Below, piece after piece: positions 28,362 to 37,922 of a stretch of DNA of 64,000 nucleotides. Positions within the stretch are counted from its first letter, which is position 1. Every line of letters starts with the position of its first letter. The DNA is taken from the NCBI GenBank assembly GCA_903822825.1, contig CAIJQQ010000016.1, positions 62,001-126,000 of the forward strand. Direction: 5' to 3'. The notes under the pieces are model-generated. The model made no database searches. It was given only the letters and a program-made list of their open reading frames with translations, and was not told the origin of the DNA. Origin of the DNA: an uncultured Burkholderiales bacterium (GTDB lineage: Bacteria > Pseudomonadota > Gammaproteobacteria > Burkholderiales > Burkholderiaceae_C). Both the position numbers and the translations under genes were made by a program.

Positions 28362-28949
28362 TTACCTCAAGGCCTGGAAAGCGCTGACCAGCATTTCCAC
28401 GGCCACCGCGATCAAGATCAGGCCCATGAGGCGTTCCATGGCCATGACAAAGCGCTCGCCAAGCAGACGCTGGATGCGTTCGGCCAGCAAGAGCACGATG
28501 GTGACGACCACGATGGTGACCGTGAGTGCGCCGATCCATTCCAGCCGCCGCTCAGGCGCTCGGCTGACCAGCAAGATCACGGTGGCCAGGGCCGATGGCC
28601 CCGCAATGGCAGGGATCGCCAGCGGCACCACGAGTGGTTCGCCCGGCAGATCGATCTCTTGAGAAGGCGGTGGCGGAAAGACCATGCGCAGCGCGATGAT
28701 GAAGAGCACCACGCCCCCGGCCATTTGCAGCGAGGTCTCGTGCAGGTTCATCAGTTTGAGGAATTTCTCGCCCATGAACATGAAACTGAGCAGCAGGCCA
28801 AATGCGATCAGGTTTTCGCGCAGGATCACCTTGGCGCGCCGCTCGGGCGGCACGTTCTTGAGTGCGCTGGCAAAGACGGGGATGTTGCCGAAGGGGTCGG
28901 TGATCAGCAGCAACAGCACCGTGGCCGAAGAAAAGGTGTAGTCCACCAC
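28362..28949 (-). CDS. MarC family integral membrane protein
   Basis: LLLITDPFGNIPVFASALKNVPPERRAKVILRENLIA; MGLILIAVAVEMLVSAFQALR. Confidence 0.9.
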   Translation of the reverse strand: MVDYTFSSATVLLLLITDPFGNIPVFASALKNVPPERRAKVILRENLIAFGLLLSFMFMGEKFLKLMNLHETSLQMAGGVVLFIIALRMVFPPPPSQEIDLPGEPLVVPLAIPAIAGPSALATVILLVSRAPERRLEWIGALTVTIVVVTIVLLLAERIQRLLGERFVMAMERLMGLILIAVAVEMLVSAFQALR

Positions 28950-28982
28950 TTCATTTTGCCAGCAGATGGTCCGTGTTCAACT

Positions 28983-29327
28983 TCAAACCGCCGCTGTCAC
29001 GACTATTTCGAGTTTCCACTCGGGCTTGGCCAGATGGGCCTGCACGGTGGCGCGTGGCGGGGTGTGACCGGGCGCGACCCAGGCGTCCCACACGCTGTTC
29101 ATGCCGGGGAAATCGGCGAGGTCTTTCAAAAAGATCTGGGTCATCAGGATCTTGGATTTGTCGGTGCCCGCCTTGGCCAGCAGGGCGTCGATGGCGGCCA
29201 GAACCTGGCGGGTCTGACCGGCAATGTCTTGCGTGGCGTCTTCGGCGATCTGACCGGCCAGATAGACCGTGCCGTTGTGGATGGCGGCTTCCGACATGCG
29301 GGCGCCGACGTCGATGCGTTGAACCAT
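28983..29327 (-). CDS. RidA family protein
   Basis: MVQRIDVGARMSEAAIHNGTVYLAGQIAEDATQDIAGQTRQVL. Confidence 0.92.
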   Translation of the reverse strand: MVQRIDVGARMSEAAIHNGTVYLAGQIAEDATQDIAGQTRQVLAAIDALLAKAGTDKSKILMTQIFLKDLADFPGMNSVWDAWVAPGHTPPRATVQAHLAKPEWKLEIVVTAAV

Positions 29328-29367
29328 GGTGCTTTCCTTAAGGGGCAAAAGAGGGGATCGTAGCGGC

Positions 29368-30306
29368 TCAGGCAGCCGACGCCTTGGCCATGCACCTTGC
29401 CGCAGCCAAGTCCCAGCCACCCCAGCCGCAGCTTTTGAAGAACACCGGGCCGCCAAGCGGCCGCTGAGCGTTTTGCCATGCCGCGGTCTGACCGACCACA
29501 TCGGCCAGTGTGGGCAGGGCCGCGACATCGATGCCCGCTTGCAGCAAGTCACCTGCCTCGTGGTCGGCGTCGCGTGTGTCGACCACCAGCGTGCCCGAGC
29601 GGGCAAGGTGCTGACAGACGCTGGCCGACCACTCGACCATGCGGGGCGTGAACGCGCCGACGGCCGCGACAAAGGCATCGCTGCGCGGGTTGGCTGTGAG
29701 CACCACCGCTTGTGCAGGTGTGGCGCTCACGACCAGCGGGCAATCGGCCAGCGCCGCGTTGGGGTCGTCCACACGCCTGGCCTGCAAGCCGAGCGACCGT
29801 GCGTGAGCCACCAAGGCGTCGGCGCTGAGGGCGCTGCGCGAGGCCACCCAAAATTCCTGCACACCCAGGCCCTCATGGAATGCCTCCAGGTGCGCCTTGC
29901 CCTGCACGCCCGCGCCCACGATGAGCATGGGCCCGTCACGCCGTGGCGCCAGCTGCTGCGCGGCCAGAAGTGACACGGCTGCTGTGCGGCGCGCCGTGAC
30001 GGTGGGGCCATCGAGCAAGGCGATGCGCTGGCCTGTCTGCACATCAAACACCACGATGTCGCCCTGGATGGTGGGCAAGCCGCGCTGGGCGTTGCTGGGG
30101 ATGAAGCTGATGAGTTTGGTGATGGCCACCCGCGCATCGGCCGCGGGCATCACGAACAGGCTGCCGCCGCCGACCAGGGCTTGCACGATGCGCGGTGGCA
30201 CATTCACAGTGGGGTCTTGCAGCAGCGCTTCGATTTCTGTGGACAGGGCCAGACAGGGCAAGGCCTGCGCGGTCTGGTGGGCATTGAGGATGACAGAAGA
30301 GGGCAT
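29368..30306 (-). CDS. ornithine cyclodeaminase / delta1-pyrroline-2-carboxylate reductase family
   Basis: GDIVVFDVQTGQRIALLDGPTVTARRTAAVSLLAAQ; GPMLIVGAGVQGKAHLEA; start uncertain (ORF opens at 30384). Confidence 0.85.
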   Translation of the reverse strand: MPSSVILNAHQTAQALPCLALSTEIEALLQDPTVNVPPRIVQALVGGGSLFVMPAADARVAITKLISFIPSNAQRGLPTIQGDIVVFDVQTGQRIALLDGPTVTARRTAAVSLLAAQQLAPRRDGPMLIVGAGVQGKAHLEAFHEGLGVQEFWVASRSALSADALVAHARSLGLQARRVDDPNAALADCPLVVSATPAQAVVLTANPRSDAFVAAVGAFTPRMVEWSASVCQHLARSGTLVVDTRDADHEAGDLLQAGIDVAALPTLADVVGQTAAWQNAQRPLGGPVFFKSCGWGGWDLAAARCMAKASAA

Positions 30307-30451
30307 GGCTTCGAGCGCCTTGAGGTGAATGGATGCCGCAGTGTAGATCGGCCCTTTCTGATGACCGTCACTCAGGGCATTCACTCAGGGAATTCCCGCT
30401 TGTTGCTGGTCATGCGCTCGCTACATTGGAGGCATCATCAGGAGAGTGCAC

Positions 30452-31381
30452 ATGAAGATTCGAGAACTCGCCACAGGGCTGCTGTTTCCCGAGGGGCCGG
30501 TTGCCATGGACGACGGCTCGGTGTTGCTGGTCGAGATCGCGCGCGGCACGCTGACGCGCGTGACGGCAGACGGCCGGGTGCAGGTGGTGGCCGATCTGGG
30601 CGCTGGGCCCAATGGCGCGGCCATCGGGCCCGACGGTGCGGTCTACATCTGCAACAACGGCGGCTTCGAGTGGACGCGCGATCCGGGCAACTACCTGCGA
30701 CCCATCGGCCAGGCGCACGACTACTCGGGCGGGCGCATCGAGCGGGTCAATCTGAACACAGGGCGCTGTGAGCGCCTCTACGACACCGTCGACGGCATTG
30801 GCTTGCGTGGCCCGAACGACCTGGTGTTTGATCAGCACGGCGGTTTTTATTTCACCGACCTGGGCAAGGTGCGGGCGCACGAGATGGACCGCGGCGGCGT
30901 CTTTTATGCCCAGCCCGATGGCTCGGGTGTGCAGGCCGTGGCGCGGCCCGTCATGACGCCCAACGGCATCGCACTCTCGCCCGACGGGCAGACCCTGTAT
31001 TACGCCGAAACCGAAGGTGCCCGCGTCTGGGCCTTTGATGTGACAGCGCCCGGTCAGGTGAGCAAAGACCCCTGGCCCTCGCCCCAAGGCGCGCGCATGG
31101 TGACCGCATCACCGGGCGGACATTACCAACGCTTTGACTCGATGGCGGTCGACGCCGAGGGCAACATCTGTGTGGCCACCCTGTTGCACGGCGGCATTTC
31201 GGTCGTCAGCCCCGACGGTCAAGCGGTGCAGCATGTGCCGCTGCCCGACCCGATGACCACCAACATCTGCTTTGGCGGGCCGGGCCATCGTACGGCGTTC
31301 ATCACGCTGTCGGCCACCGGGCGTTTGATCGCGGTGGACGATTGGCCCACGCAAGGGTTGGCGCTGAACTTCAACGCCTGA
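30452..31381 (+). CDS. SMP-30/gluconolactonase/LRE family protein
   Basis: LLFPEGPVAMDDGSVLLVEI; RGPNDLVFDQHGGFYFTDLG; TPNGIALSPDGQTLYYAET. Confidence 0.9.
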   Translation: MKIRELATGLLFPEGPVAMDDGSVLLVEIARGTLTRVTADGRVQVVADLGAGPNGAAIGPDGAVYICNNGGFEWTRDPGNYLRPIGQAHDYSGGRIERVNLNTGRCERLYDTVDGIGLRGPNDLVFDQHGGFYFTDLGKVRAHEMDRGGVFYAQPDGSGVQAVARPVMTPNGIALSPDGQTLYYAETEGARVWAFDVTAPGQVSKDPWPSPQGARMVTASPGGHYQRFDSMAVDAEGNICVATLLHGGISVVSPDGQAVQHVPLPDPMTTNICFGGPGHRTAFITLSATGRLIAVDDWPTQGLALNFNA

Positions 31382-31394
31382 GGCCTGGCTTGCC

Positions 31395-32993
31395 TCAGTG
31401 CGCGCCGCCCGAGTCCGGTCCTGCGGCGGTGCCGTGGGGCGCTGGTCTGCGCGTGAGCCAGATGGAGCCGATCAGCACCAAGAAGATGCCTGCCGAAGCC
31501 AGAAAAATGTCGTCGGCCGCTCGGGTGTAGGCCTGCTGGTCGATCAGGCGGTTGATTTGCAACAGGGCCTGCTCGGCGCTCATGCCCGAGGCCTGGAGCG
31601 ACTGCAAAGTCATCGCAAAAACGCCTTGCCCCTGAACCAGTGTTTCGGTCATGTGGGCGTGGTGCATGGCGGCGCGGCTGTCCCACAACGTGGTCGCAAT
31701 CGACGCCCCCATGGCACCCGCAGTGATGCGCGCAAAGTTGCTCAGTCCTGCGGCAGACGGGATCCGTGCGGGTTCAATGCCTGCCAGCGTGAGCGTGGTG
31801 AGGGGGATGAAGAACATGGCCATGGCAGCGCCCTGCAAAAAGGTCGGCACCAGGATGTGCGCCATGTCGGTTTGTGTGGTGAACTGCGAGCGCATCCACA
31901 GCACAGCTGCAAAAATCAGGAAGGCCAGTGTGGCAATGCGGCGCGGGTCCCAAACGGCGATTTTCTTGCCGATGAGGGGCGTGAGCAGGATCGCAAAAAT
32001 GCCCACCGGGGCCAGTGCCATGCCGGCCGAGGTGGCGGTGTAACCCATCCACTGCTGCAGCCACAAGGGCAGCAAGACCACGTTGCCAAAGAACAAGGCA
32101 TACGCCACCGACAATGCCAGCGCGCCAAATGAAAAGTTGCGCCGCTTGAACAGGCGCAAGTCCACCACCGGGTGCTTGTCGGTCAGCTCCCACACCACGA
32201 ACACCGCAAACGACACCAGGGCCACCAGGCCAAGCATCACGATCTGTGACGATGCGAACCAGTCGAGCTCTTTGCCCTTGTCGAGCATGAGCTGCAAGGA
32301 CCCCACCCACAGTACCAACAGCGTCAGTCCCACGGTGTCGATGGGCAATTTGCGCGTGGGTGTTTCGCGTTGTCGGTAGATGCTCCAGGTCATGCCCGCG
32401 GAGAGCAGCCCGACGGGCACGTTGATGTAGAAAATCCACGGCCAGGAAATGTTGTCTGTGATCCAGCCGCCCAAGAGTGGCCCCACCACGGGCGCAACCA
32501 AGGTCGTCATGCCCCACAGGGCCAGCGCCATGCCCGCCTTGGCGCGCGGGTAGCTGCTCAGCAGCAAGGTTTGCGACAGCGGAATCATGGGGCCCGCCAC
32601 CAGGCCTTGCAGTACGCGGAAAAACACCAGCATTTCGAGCGAAGAAGCAAAGCCGCACAGCCAACTGGCGATCACGAAGAGCAGGATGCTCATGGAGAAC
32701 AAGCGCACCGCACCAAAGCGTTGCGTCAGCCAGCCGGTGAGCGGTACGGCAATCGCGTTGGCCACGCCAAAGCTGGTGATCACCCAAGTGCCTTGCCCCG
32801 GGCTCACGCCCAAGTCACCCGAAATGGCCGGAATGGACACGTTGGCGATCGACGAGTCGAGCACGTTCATGAACGTGGCCAGGGACAGTGCCAATGTACC
32901 CAGCAGCAGGGCTGTGCCTTGCAAAGGCTCAGCAGCAGGAGGCGCTGCAGCGGGCGCGCCAGCAGCCGAAGTTGGGGTTGATGAAGTGTTCAT
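31395..32993 (-). CDS. DHA2 family MFS multidrug efflux permease (EmrB-like)
   Basis: ATFMNVLDSSIANVSIPAISGDLGVSPGQGTWVITSFGVANAIAVPLTGWL. Confidence 0.92.
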   Translation of the reverse strand: MNTSSTPTSAAGAPAAAPPAAEPLQGTALLLGTLALSLATFMNVLDSSIANVSIPAISGDLGVSPGQGTWVITSFGVANAIAVPLTGWLTQRFGAVRLFSMSILLFVIASWLCGFASSLEMLVFFRVLQGLVAGPMIPLSQTLLLSSYPRAKAGMALALWGMTTLVAPVVGPLLGGWITDNISWPWIFYINVPVGLLSAGMTWSIYRQRETPTRKLPIDTVGLTLLVLWVGSLQLMLDKGKELDWFASSQIVMLGLVALVSFAVFVVWELTDKHPVVDLRLFKRRNFSFGALALSVAYALFFGNVVLLPLWLQQWMGYTATSAGMALAPVGIFAILLTPLIGKKIAVWDPRRIATLAFLIFAAVLWMRSQFTTQTDMAHILVPTFLQGAAMAMFFIPLTTLTLAGIEPARIPSAAGLSNFARITAGAMGASIATTLWDSRAAMHHAHMTETLVQGQGVFAMTLQSLQASGMSAEQALLQINRLIDQQAYTRAADDIFLASAGIFLVLIGSIWLTRRPAPHGTAAGPDSGGAH

Positions 32994-33010
32994 GCCGGGG
33001 TCTTGGCGCT

Positions 33011-34222
33011 TTAGCGGGCCGCAGCCGAGCGACCGATGTGGGCCGCGATGATGCGCTCGACGCGTTGGTCTGCCGCTTGTTGCTGGGCATCAAACACCGC
33101 GGTGGTGGCCGCTGGGCCGGTGCGCGGTGCGTCCGCCAGGCTCTTGCCGCTGCCGTCTTCGGTGTTCACGGTCACATCCATCGACAGGCCCACACGCAAA
33201 GGGTGCTCGGCCAGGTCTTTGGCGTCGATGGCGATGCGCACAGGGATACGTTGCACCACCTTGATCCAATTGCCGGTGGCGTTTTGCGCGGGCAACAAGG
33301 CAAAGGCTGCGCCTGTGCCAGCGCCCAGGCCCACCACGCGACCGTGGTAGACGACTTTTTGGCCATACACGTCGGCTTCCATCTCAGCGGGTTGGCCAAT
33401 GCGCAGGTTCTGCAGCTGGCTTTCCTTGAAGTTGGCATCGACCCAAAGTTGATTCAGCGCCACCAGCGTCATCAGTGGTGCCCCGGCCTGCACGCGCTGG
33501 CCCAGTTGCACGCCGCGTTTGGCGATGTGCCCGTCGGTGGGTGCGAGCAGCGCCACGCGTTGCAAGGCAAGGTAGGCCTCACGCACTTTGGCGCCAGCGC
33601 GTTGCACGCTCGGGTGCTGTGCCACGTTGGTGCCTTCGGTCTGGGCCAGGCTCGCACTGAGCTGCTCTTTGGCCGCCTGCACCGCCGACTGGGCGGCGGC
33701 CACAGCGCTCTTGGCGGCGGTCACTTGGGCAATGGCGTGCTGGAATTCTTCTTTGCCAATCGCGCCACTGGCGACCAGCGGTGCACGGCGTTGGGCATCG
33801 TCTTGCGCGCGGGCCAACTCGCTCTGCAAGCGGGCCAGATCGGCTTCGCGCGCCTGCACCTGCGCTTGCAGCGATCCGGTGTTGGCAAACAAGGTGCGCA
33901 CTTCGCGCACGGTTTGCGCCAGTTGGGCTTCGGCTTGCTCCAGTGCCACGCTGGCATCGGCGGCGTCGAGCTTGACCAGCACTTGACCGGCTTTGACAAA
34001 GTCGGTGTCGTCGGCCTGGATGGCCACGACGGTGCCGCCCACTTGCGGGGTGATTTGCACCACGTTGCCGGCCACGTAGGCGTTGTCGGTGTTCTGGTTG
34101 TGGCGGCCCGTGAACCCGTGCCAGCCGCCCCAGCCCAAAGCACACACGCCCACAACGGCGGCAACGATGGTGAGGCCACGGCGGCGTACAGAGTTGAATT
34201 CAGTTTGTGTCAGGTCGGTCAT
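33011..34222 (-). CDS. HlyD/EmrA family periplasmic adaptor
   Basis: TDNAYVAGNVVQITPQVGGTVVAIQADDTDFVKAGQVLVKLD; downstream EmrB partner. Confidence 0.92.
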   Translation of the reverse strand: MTDLTQTEFNSVRRRGLTIVAAVVGVCALGWGGWHGFTGRHNQNTDNAYVAGNVVQITPQVGGTVVAIQADDTDFVKAGQVLVKLDAADASVALEQAEAQLAQTVREVRTLFANTGSLQAQVQAREADLARLQSELARAQDDAQRRAPLVASGAIGKEEFQHAIAQVTAAKSAVAAAQSAVQAAKEQLSASLAQTEGTNVAQHPSVQRAGAKVREAYLALQRVALLAPTDGHIAKRGVQLGQRVQAGAPLMTLVALNQLWVDANFKESQLQNLRIGQPAEMEADVYGQKVVYHGRVVGLGAGTGAAFALLPAQNATGNWIKVVQRIPVRIAIDAKDLAEHPLRVGLSMDVTVNTEDGSGKSLADAPRTGPAATTAVFDAQQQAADQRVERIIAAHIGRSAAAR

Positions 34223-34256
34223 GTGGGTGCTTTGAAAATTTGTGGGTGTTTGGTGC

Positions 34257-35711
34257 TCAGCGGGCAGATGCCGTGGTCTGTGCTTTGGTGCTGGCTTCAC
34301 TGGACCAGCCGCCGCCCAAGGCGCGCATCAGGTTGGCGCGGTTGTCACGCTGGCGGGCTTGCAGGTCAATGGCCAGACGCATTTGGGCCAGCACCGCAGA
34401 TTCGACGGTGAGCACGGCCAGGCGGTTGCCCAGGCCTGCTTCAAAGCGCTGCGCGGCCAAAGCGTGCGCACGCTCGGCGCTGGCCAGGGCCTTGGACTGC
34501 TCGGCCCATTGGATGTCCAACGAATGGCTGGAGGCGATGGCGTCAGCGGCTTCTTTGGCCGCGCCCAGCACGGCGTTGTTGTAGTTCGCCACGGCGCTGT
34601 CCCGCTCGGCTTCACGGCCTGACAGTTGCGCGCGCAAACGCCCGCCATCAAACAGCGGCAATCGCACAGCGGGCACAACGCCATATTGGCGGCTGCCCGA
34701 GTCGAGCAGGCGGTCCATGCCCAGTGCGTTGAAACCCACAAAGGCGCTCAGGTTGACGTTGGGGTAGAACTGTGTGCGAGCGACCTCGATGTCTTGAGTG
34801 CTGGCTTCCACGCGCCAGCGCGCCGCCACCACGTCGGGCCTGCGCCCGAGCAGGTCGGCGCCCAAAGTGGTGGGCATGGCGTTGAGCTTCAACGCGTCCA
34901 TCCGCGGACTGAAAGTGTCCAAGGACTGTGGCGCCTGGCCACTCAAGACCGCCAGTTGGTGGCGGGTCAGGGTGATTTGCTCTTTCAGGCTTTCCACTTG
35001 CACGACCGCATCGGCCAGCGTGCTGTCGGACTGGGCTTGTTCAATGCGGGTGTCCAGACCGGCTTCGCGGCGCTGCTGCACCAGTTGCTGCATCTGTTGG
35101 CGCTGCTGCACCATGCGTTCGGCCACATCGCGCTGGGCCAGCAGCCGTGCCAATGCCACGTGGCCCCGGACGACTTGGTTGATCAAGGCATTTGCAGCCA
35201 CAGCCGCATCGGCCTGCGCGGCACGGACCTGGCCAATGGCCGAGGCCAGTTCGGCTTGGTGCTGACCCCAAAGGTCCGGGCTCCAGCCCACCCCCGCTTG
35301 CAAGGTGTCGTTGCTCCAGGTTTTGCCTGCGATGGGGGGTGGAAACAGACCGTTGGCGCTGTAGCGCTGGCGGCTGAACTCAGCGCCCAAGGTGGCTTGT
35401 GGCAAGCGGGCCGCGTCTGCCACGCCGCTGAGTGCCTGCATGCGACGCACACGGGCTTGCGCGTCCGCCACCGTGGGGCTGTCCTTCAAGGTTTGTGTGA
35501 TCAAGCTGTTCAGTTCGGGGTTGTCCCAGCTGCGCCACCAGGCATCGCCGACCTCCGAGCTTGTGGCATTGGCCAGCCCAGCCTGAGTGGCTTGCAGCGA
35601 TGCCAACGGCGCGCCGCGTTGTCCGGGCATGGCGCAACCGATGAGCGCACTTGTCAGGCCAAGTGCCAAGGCCAGGGACAGGTTGGAGTGCGTGGAGGTA
35701 TGTGCTTGCAT
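34257..35711 (-). CDS. NodT-family RND/OMF outer membrane efflux lipoprotein
   Basis: 484 aa; LGLTSALIGCAMPGQ lipobox; DAWWRSWDNPELNSLITQTLKDSPTVADAQARVRR. Confidence 0.9.
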   Translation of the reverse strand: MQAHTSTHSNLSLALALGLTSALIGCAMPGQRGAPLASLQATQAGLANATSSEVGDAWWRSWDNPELNSLITQTLKDSPTVADAQARVRRMQALSGVADAARLPQATLGAEFSRQRYSANGLFPPPIAGKTWSNDTLQAGVGWSPDLWGQHQAELASAIGQVRAAQADAAVAANALINQVVRGHVALARLLAQRDVAERMVQQRQQMQQLVQQRREAGLDTRIEQAQSDSTLADAVVQVESLKEQITLTRHQLAVLSGQAPQSLDTFSPRMDALKLNAMPTTLGADLLGRRPDVVAARWRVEASTQDIEVARTQFYPNVNLSAFVGFNALGMDRLLDSGSRQYGVVPAVRLPLFDGGRLRAQLSGREAERDSAVANYNNAVLGAAKEAADAIASSHSLDIQWAEQSKALASAERAHALAAQRFEAGLGNRLAVLTVESAVLAQMRLAIDLQARQRDNRANLMRALGGGWSSEASTKAQTTASAR

Positions 35712-35721
35712 AAAAGGTGTT

Positions 35722-36237
35722 TCAGGATTTGACGTGTGAGGGGCGTGCGCTCGGTGCTTGGGCGCTGGACTTCATCGCTTCACCATTGAGCAGCATGCGT
35801 GTGAGCCACGCCAGCAGTTGCTGCCATTCGCTGTGCTCGAACCCGGCCAGATGGCCATTGAGCACATCGGCCAGCACGGCGGGCACATGGTCGGCCACGG
35901 TACGGCCTTGCTCGGTCAAATAAAGATGGACCACGCGGCGGTCTTGTGTAGATCGTTCGCGCCTTATCAAGCCCTTGGTTTCGAGCCGGCTCAGTGACCG
36001 GGTCAAAGCGGCAGGGTCCACCGACAGGTCGCGCGACAGGCTGGCGAGTGTGCTGCTCTCGCAGGTGAGCAGTTTGTAAAGAGGCAACCACTGAACGTAG
36101 GTGAGTTTGTATTGCGCAAGCCGGGCGTCTGCCTGCGCCAAGATGGACGAGATGACCTTGTTCATCAGGTAGCCGATGCTTTGCTCCGGCAGGTATTGGC
36201 CCGCTGCATAAAACGCGTTGCTTGGAGGTTCTGTCAT
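35722..36237 (-). CDS. MarR family transcriptional regulator
   Basis: LTYVQWLPLYKLLTCESSTLASLSRDLSVDPAALTRSLSRLETKGLIRRERSTQDRRVVHLYLTEQG. Confidence 0.92.
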   Translation of the reverse strand: MTEPPSNAFYAAGQYLPEQSIGYLMNKVISSILAQADARLAQYKLTYVQWLPLYKLLTCESSTLASLSRDLSVDPAALTRSLSRLETKGLIRRERSTQDRRVVHLYLTEQGRTVADHVPAVLADVLNGHLAGFEHSEWQQLLAWLTRMLLNGEAMKSSAQAPSARPSHVKS

Positions 36238-36250
36238 GGCGCTTATTTTA

Positions 36251-36264
36251 ATTGACTAGACAAT
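36251..36264. promoter_or_regulatory. imperfect palindrome ATTGACTAGACAAT, candidate MarR operator
   Basis: 14-bp inverted repeat with one mismatched pair, 13 nt upstream of the marR start. Confidence 0.5.
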
Positions 36265-36373
36265 GATTGTGCAGGCAAGTAAAAAATGCGCTTCAGGCTC
36301 CTGGGGTTTCTTCTTGAGGTGTGGCCCCCGAATTGGTGCTTTTGGGGACGGTTTGGGTGCGCGCGCACCTCTT

Positions 36374-36389
36374 TGGCTTGAAAATTGCT
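36374..36389 (+). promoter_or_regulatory. sigma-54 (RpoN) -24/-12 promoter TGGCTTGAAAATTGCT upstream of amt
   Basis: Compared with TGGCACG-N4-TTGCW: GG/GC at 12-nt spacing, mismatches only at positions 5-6. Confidence 0.65.
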
Positions 36390-36460
36390 TGCAATTGGTG
36401 CGCAAAAGCTTTTTTGGGGTTTTTTGCACCAAATCAAGTCATTAATGTTGAGAGAGAGAC

Positions 36461-37663
36461 ATGGAAGCACTGAAACAGGGCGCGGATGCGCTATTTATTT
36501 TGCTCGGCGGCATCATGGTTTTGGCCATGCACGCGGGTTTTGCCTTTTTAGAACTGGGCACGGTTCGCAAAAAGAACCAAGTCAATGCGCTCGTCAAAAT
36601 TCTGGTCGACTTTTCTGTCTCGACCGTGGTTTATTTTGTGGTGGGTTACGGTGTGGCTTATGGCACCACTTTCTTCATCGGCGCTGAGCAGTTGGCCGCC
36701 AAGAATGGCTATGAACTGGTGAAGTTCTTCTTCTTGCTGACCTTTGCAGCAGCCATTCCTGCGATCATTTCGGGTGGCATCGCCGAGCGCGCCAAGTTCT
36801 GGCCCCAGTTGATTGCAACGGCCCTGATCGTGGGCTTCATCTACCCCTTCTTTGAAGGCATCGCCTGGAACCAGCACTTTGGCGTGCAGGCCTGGATCAA
36901 GGCCTACACGGGTGACGAGTTCCACGACTTTGCAGGCTCCGTGGTGGTCCATGCGGTGGGTGGTTGGATCGCCCTGCCTGCTGTCGTATTGCTGGGCGCG
37001 CGCTACAACCGTTACCGTAAGGACGGCCAGGTCTCGGCCCACCCGCCTTCGAGCATCCCTTTTCTTGCACTGGGCGCTTGGATCCTGATCGTGGGCTGGT
37101 TCGGCTTCAACGTCATGAGCGCACAAACGCTCGACAAAATCTCGGGTCTGGTGGCGGTGAACTCCCTCATGGCCATGGTGGGCGGCACATTGACCGCTTT
37201 GCTGCTTGGCAGGAACGACCCCGGCTTCGTACACAACGGCCCCTTGGCTGGTCTGGTGGCGGTCTGTGCAGGCTCCGACTTGATGCACCCCTTTGGTGCG
37301 TTGGCTGTGGGCGCTGTGGCTGGTGCTTTGTTCGTGGTGATGTTCACGCTGACCCAAAACAAATGGAAGATCGACGACGTTTTGGGTGTCTGGCCCTTGC
37401 ACGGCTTGTGTGGCACTTGGGGTGGCATCGCAGCGGGTATTTTTGGCGCTCAGTCCATGGGTGGCTTGGGGGGCGTGAACTTCACAGCTCAAGTCATTGG
37501 CACGTGCATGGGCGTGGCATGGGCCGTGGCCGGCAGCATCGTGGTGTATGGCCTGCTCAAATGGACCATGGGGCTGAAACTCAGTCCCGAAGAAGAATAT
37601 GAAGGGGCCGACATCACTGTGCACAAGATCAGCGCAACGCCAGACCGCGAAGTCAGCTGGTAA
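36461..37663 (+). CDS. amt: ammonium transporter (Amt family)
   Basis: 400 aa; FAGSVVVHAVGGWIALPAVVLLGARYNRY; DVLGVWPLHGLCGTWGGIAAGIFG. Confidence 0.95.
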   Translation: MEALKQGADALFILLGGIMVLAMHAGFAFLELGTVRKKNQVNALVKILVDFSVSTVVYFVVGYGVAYGTTFFIGAEQLAAKNGYELVKFFFLLTFAAAIPAIISGGIAERAKFWPQLIATALIVGFIYPFFEGIAWNQHFGVQAWIKAYTGDEFHDFAGSVVVHAVGGWIALPAVVLLGARYNRYRKDGQVSAHPPSSIPFLALGAWILIVGWFGFNVMSAQTLDKISGLVAVNSLMAMVGGTLTALLLGRNDPGFVHNGPLAGLVAVCAGSDLMHPFGALAVGAVAGALFVVMFTLTQNKWKIDDVLGVWPLHGLCGTWGGIAAGIFGAQSMGGLGGVNFTAQVIGTCMGVAWAVAGSIVVYGLLKWTMGLKLSPEEEYEGADITVHKISATPDREVSW

Positions 37664-37789
37664 TGGGCGGTAGCGCCTTCAAAAAGCCGGGTCAAGACCT
37701 GACCTTTGGTGATTTTTCAGCACATATACAACGATTGAGCAGCGATTGCGCTTGCATGTGTGTGGTGTTTGTGGCTCATAATGTCCAAG

Positions 37790-37815
37790 CCTCCGCCTAA
37801 AGGCGAGGTTTTTTT
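37790..37815 (+). terminator. hairpin CCTCCGCCTAAAGGCGAGG + T7
   Basis: Stem (one bulged base) followed by TTTTTTT, between amt and the RRM gene. Confidence 0.65.
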
Positions 37816-37922
37816 GCGGTGAACAGGTCAGTTTCGCTTTCCTTCCAGTGTTTCTCAGGTTTGTTGAATGCGCTTTCGGAACTCCATCGCTTTTTTTCTG
37901 TGTGTTTTGAGGAGTCCCTTTC

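Noticed and set aside
32888-34411. 507-aa plus-strand ORF over emrA
   Set aside because: His/Gly-rich antisense shadow of the HlyD-family gene.
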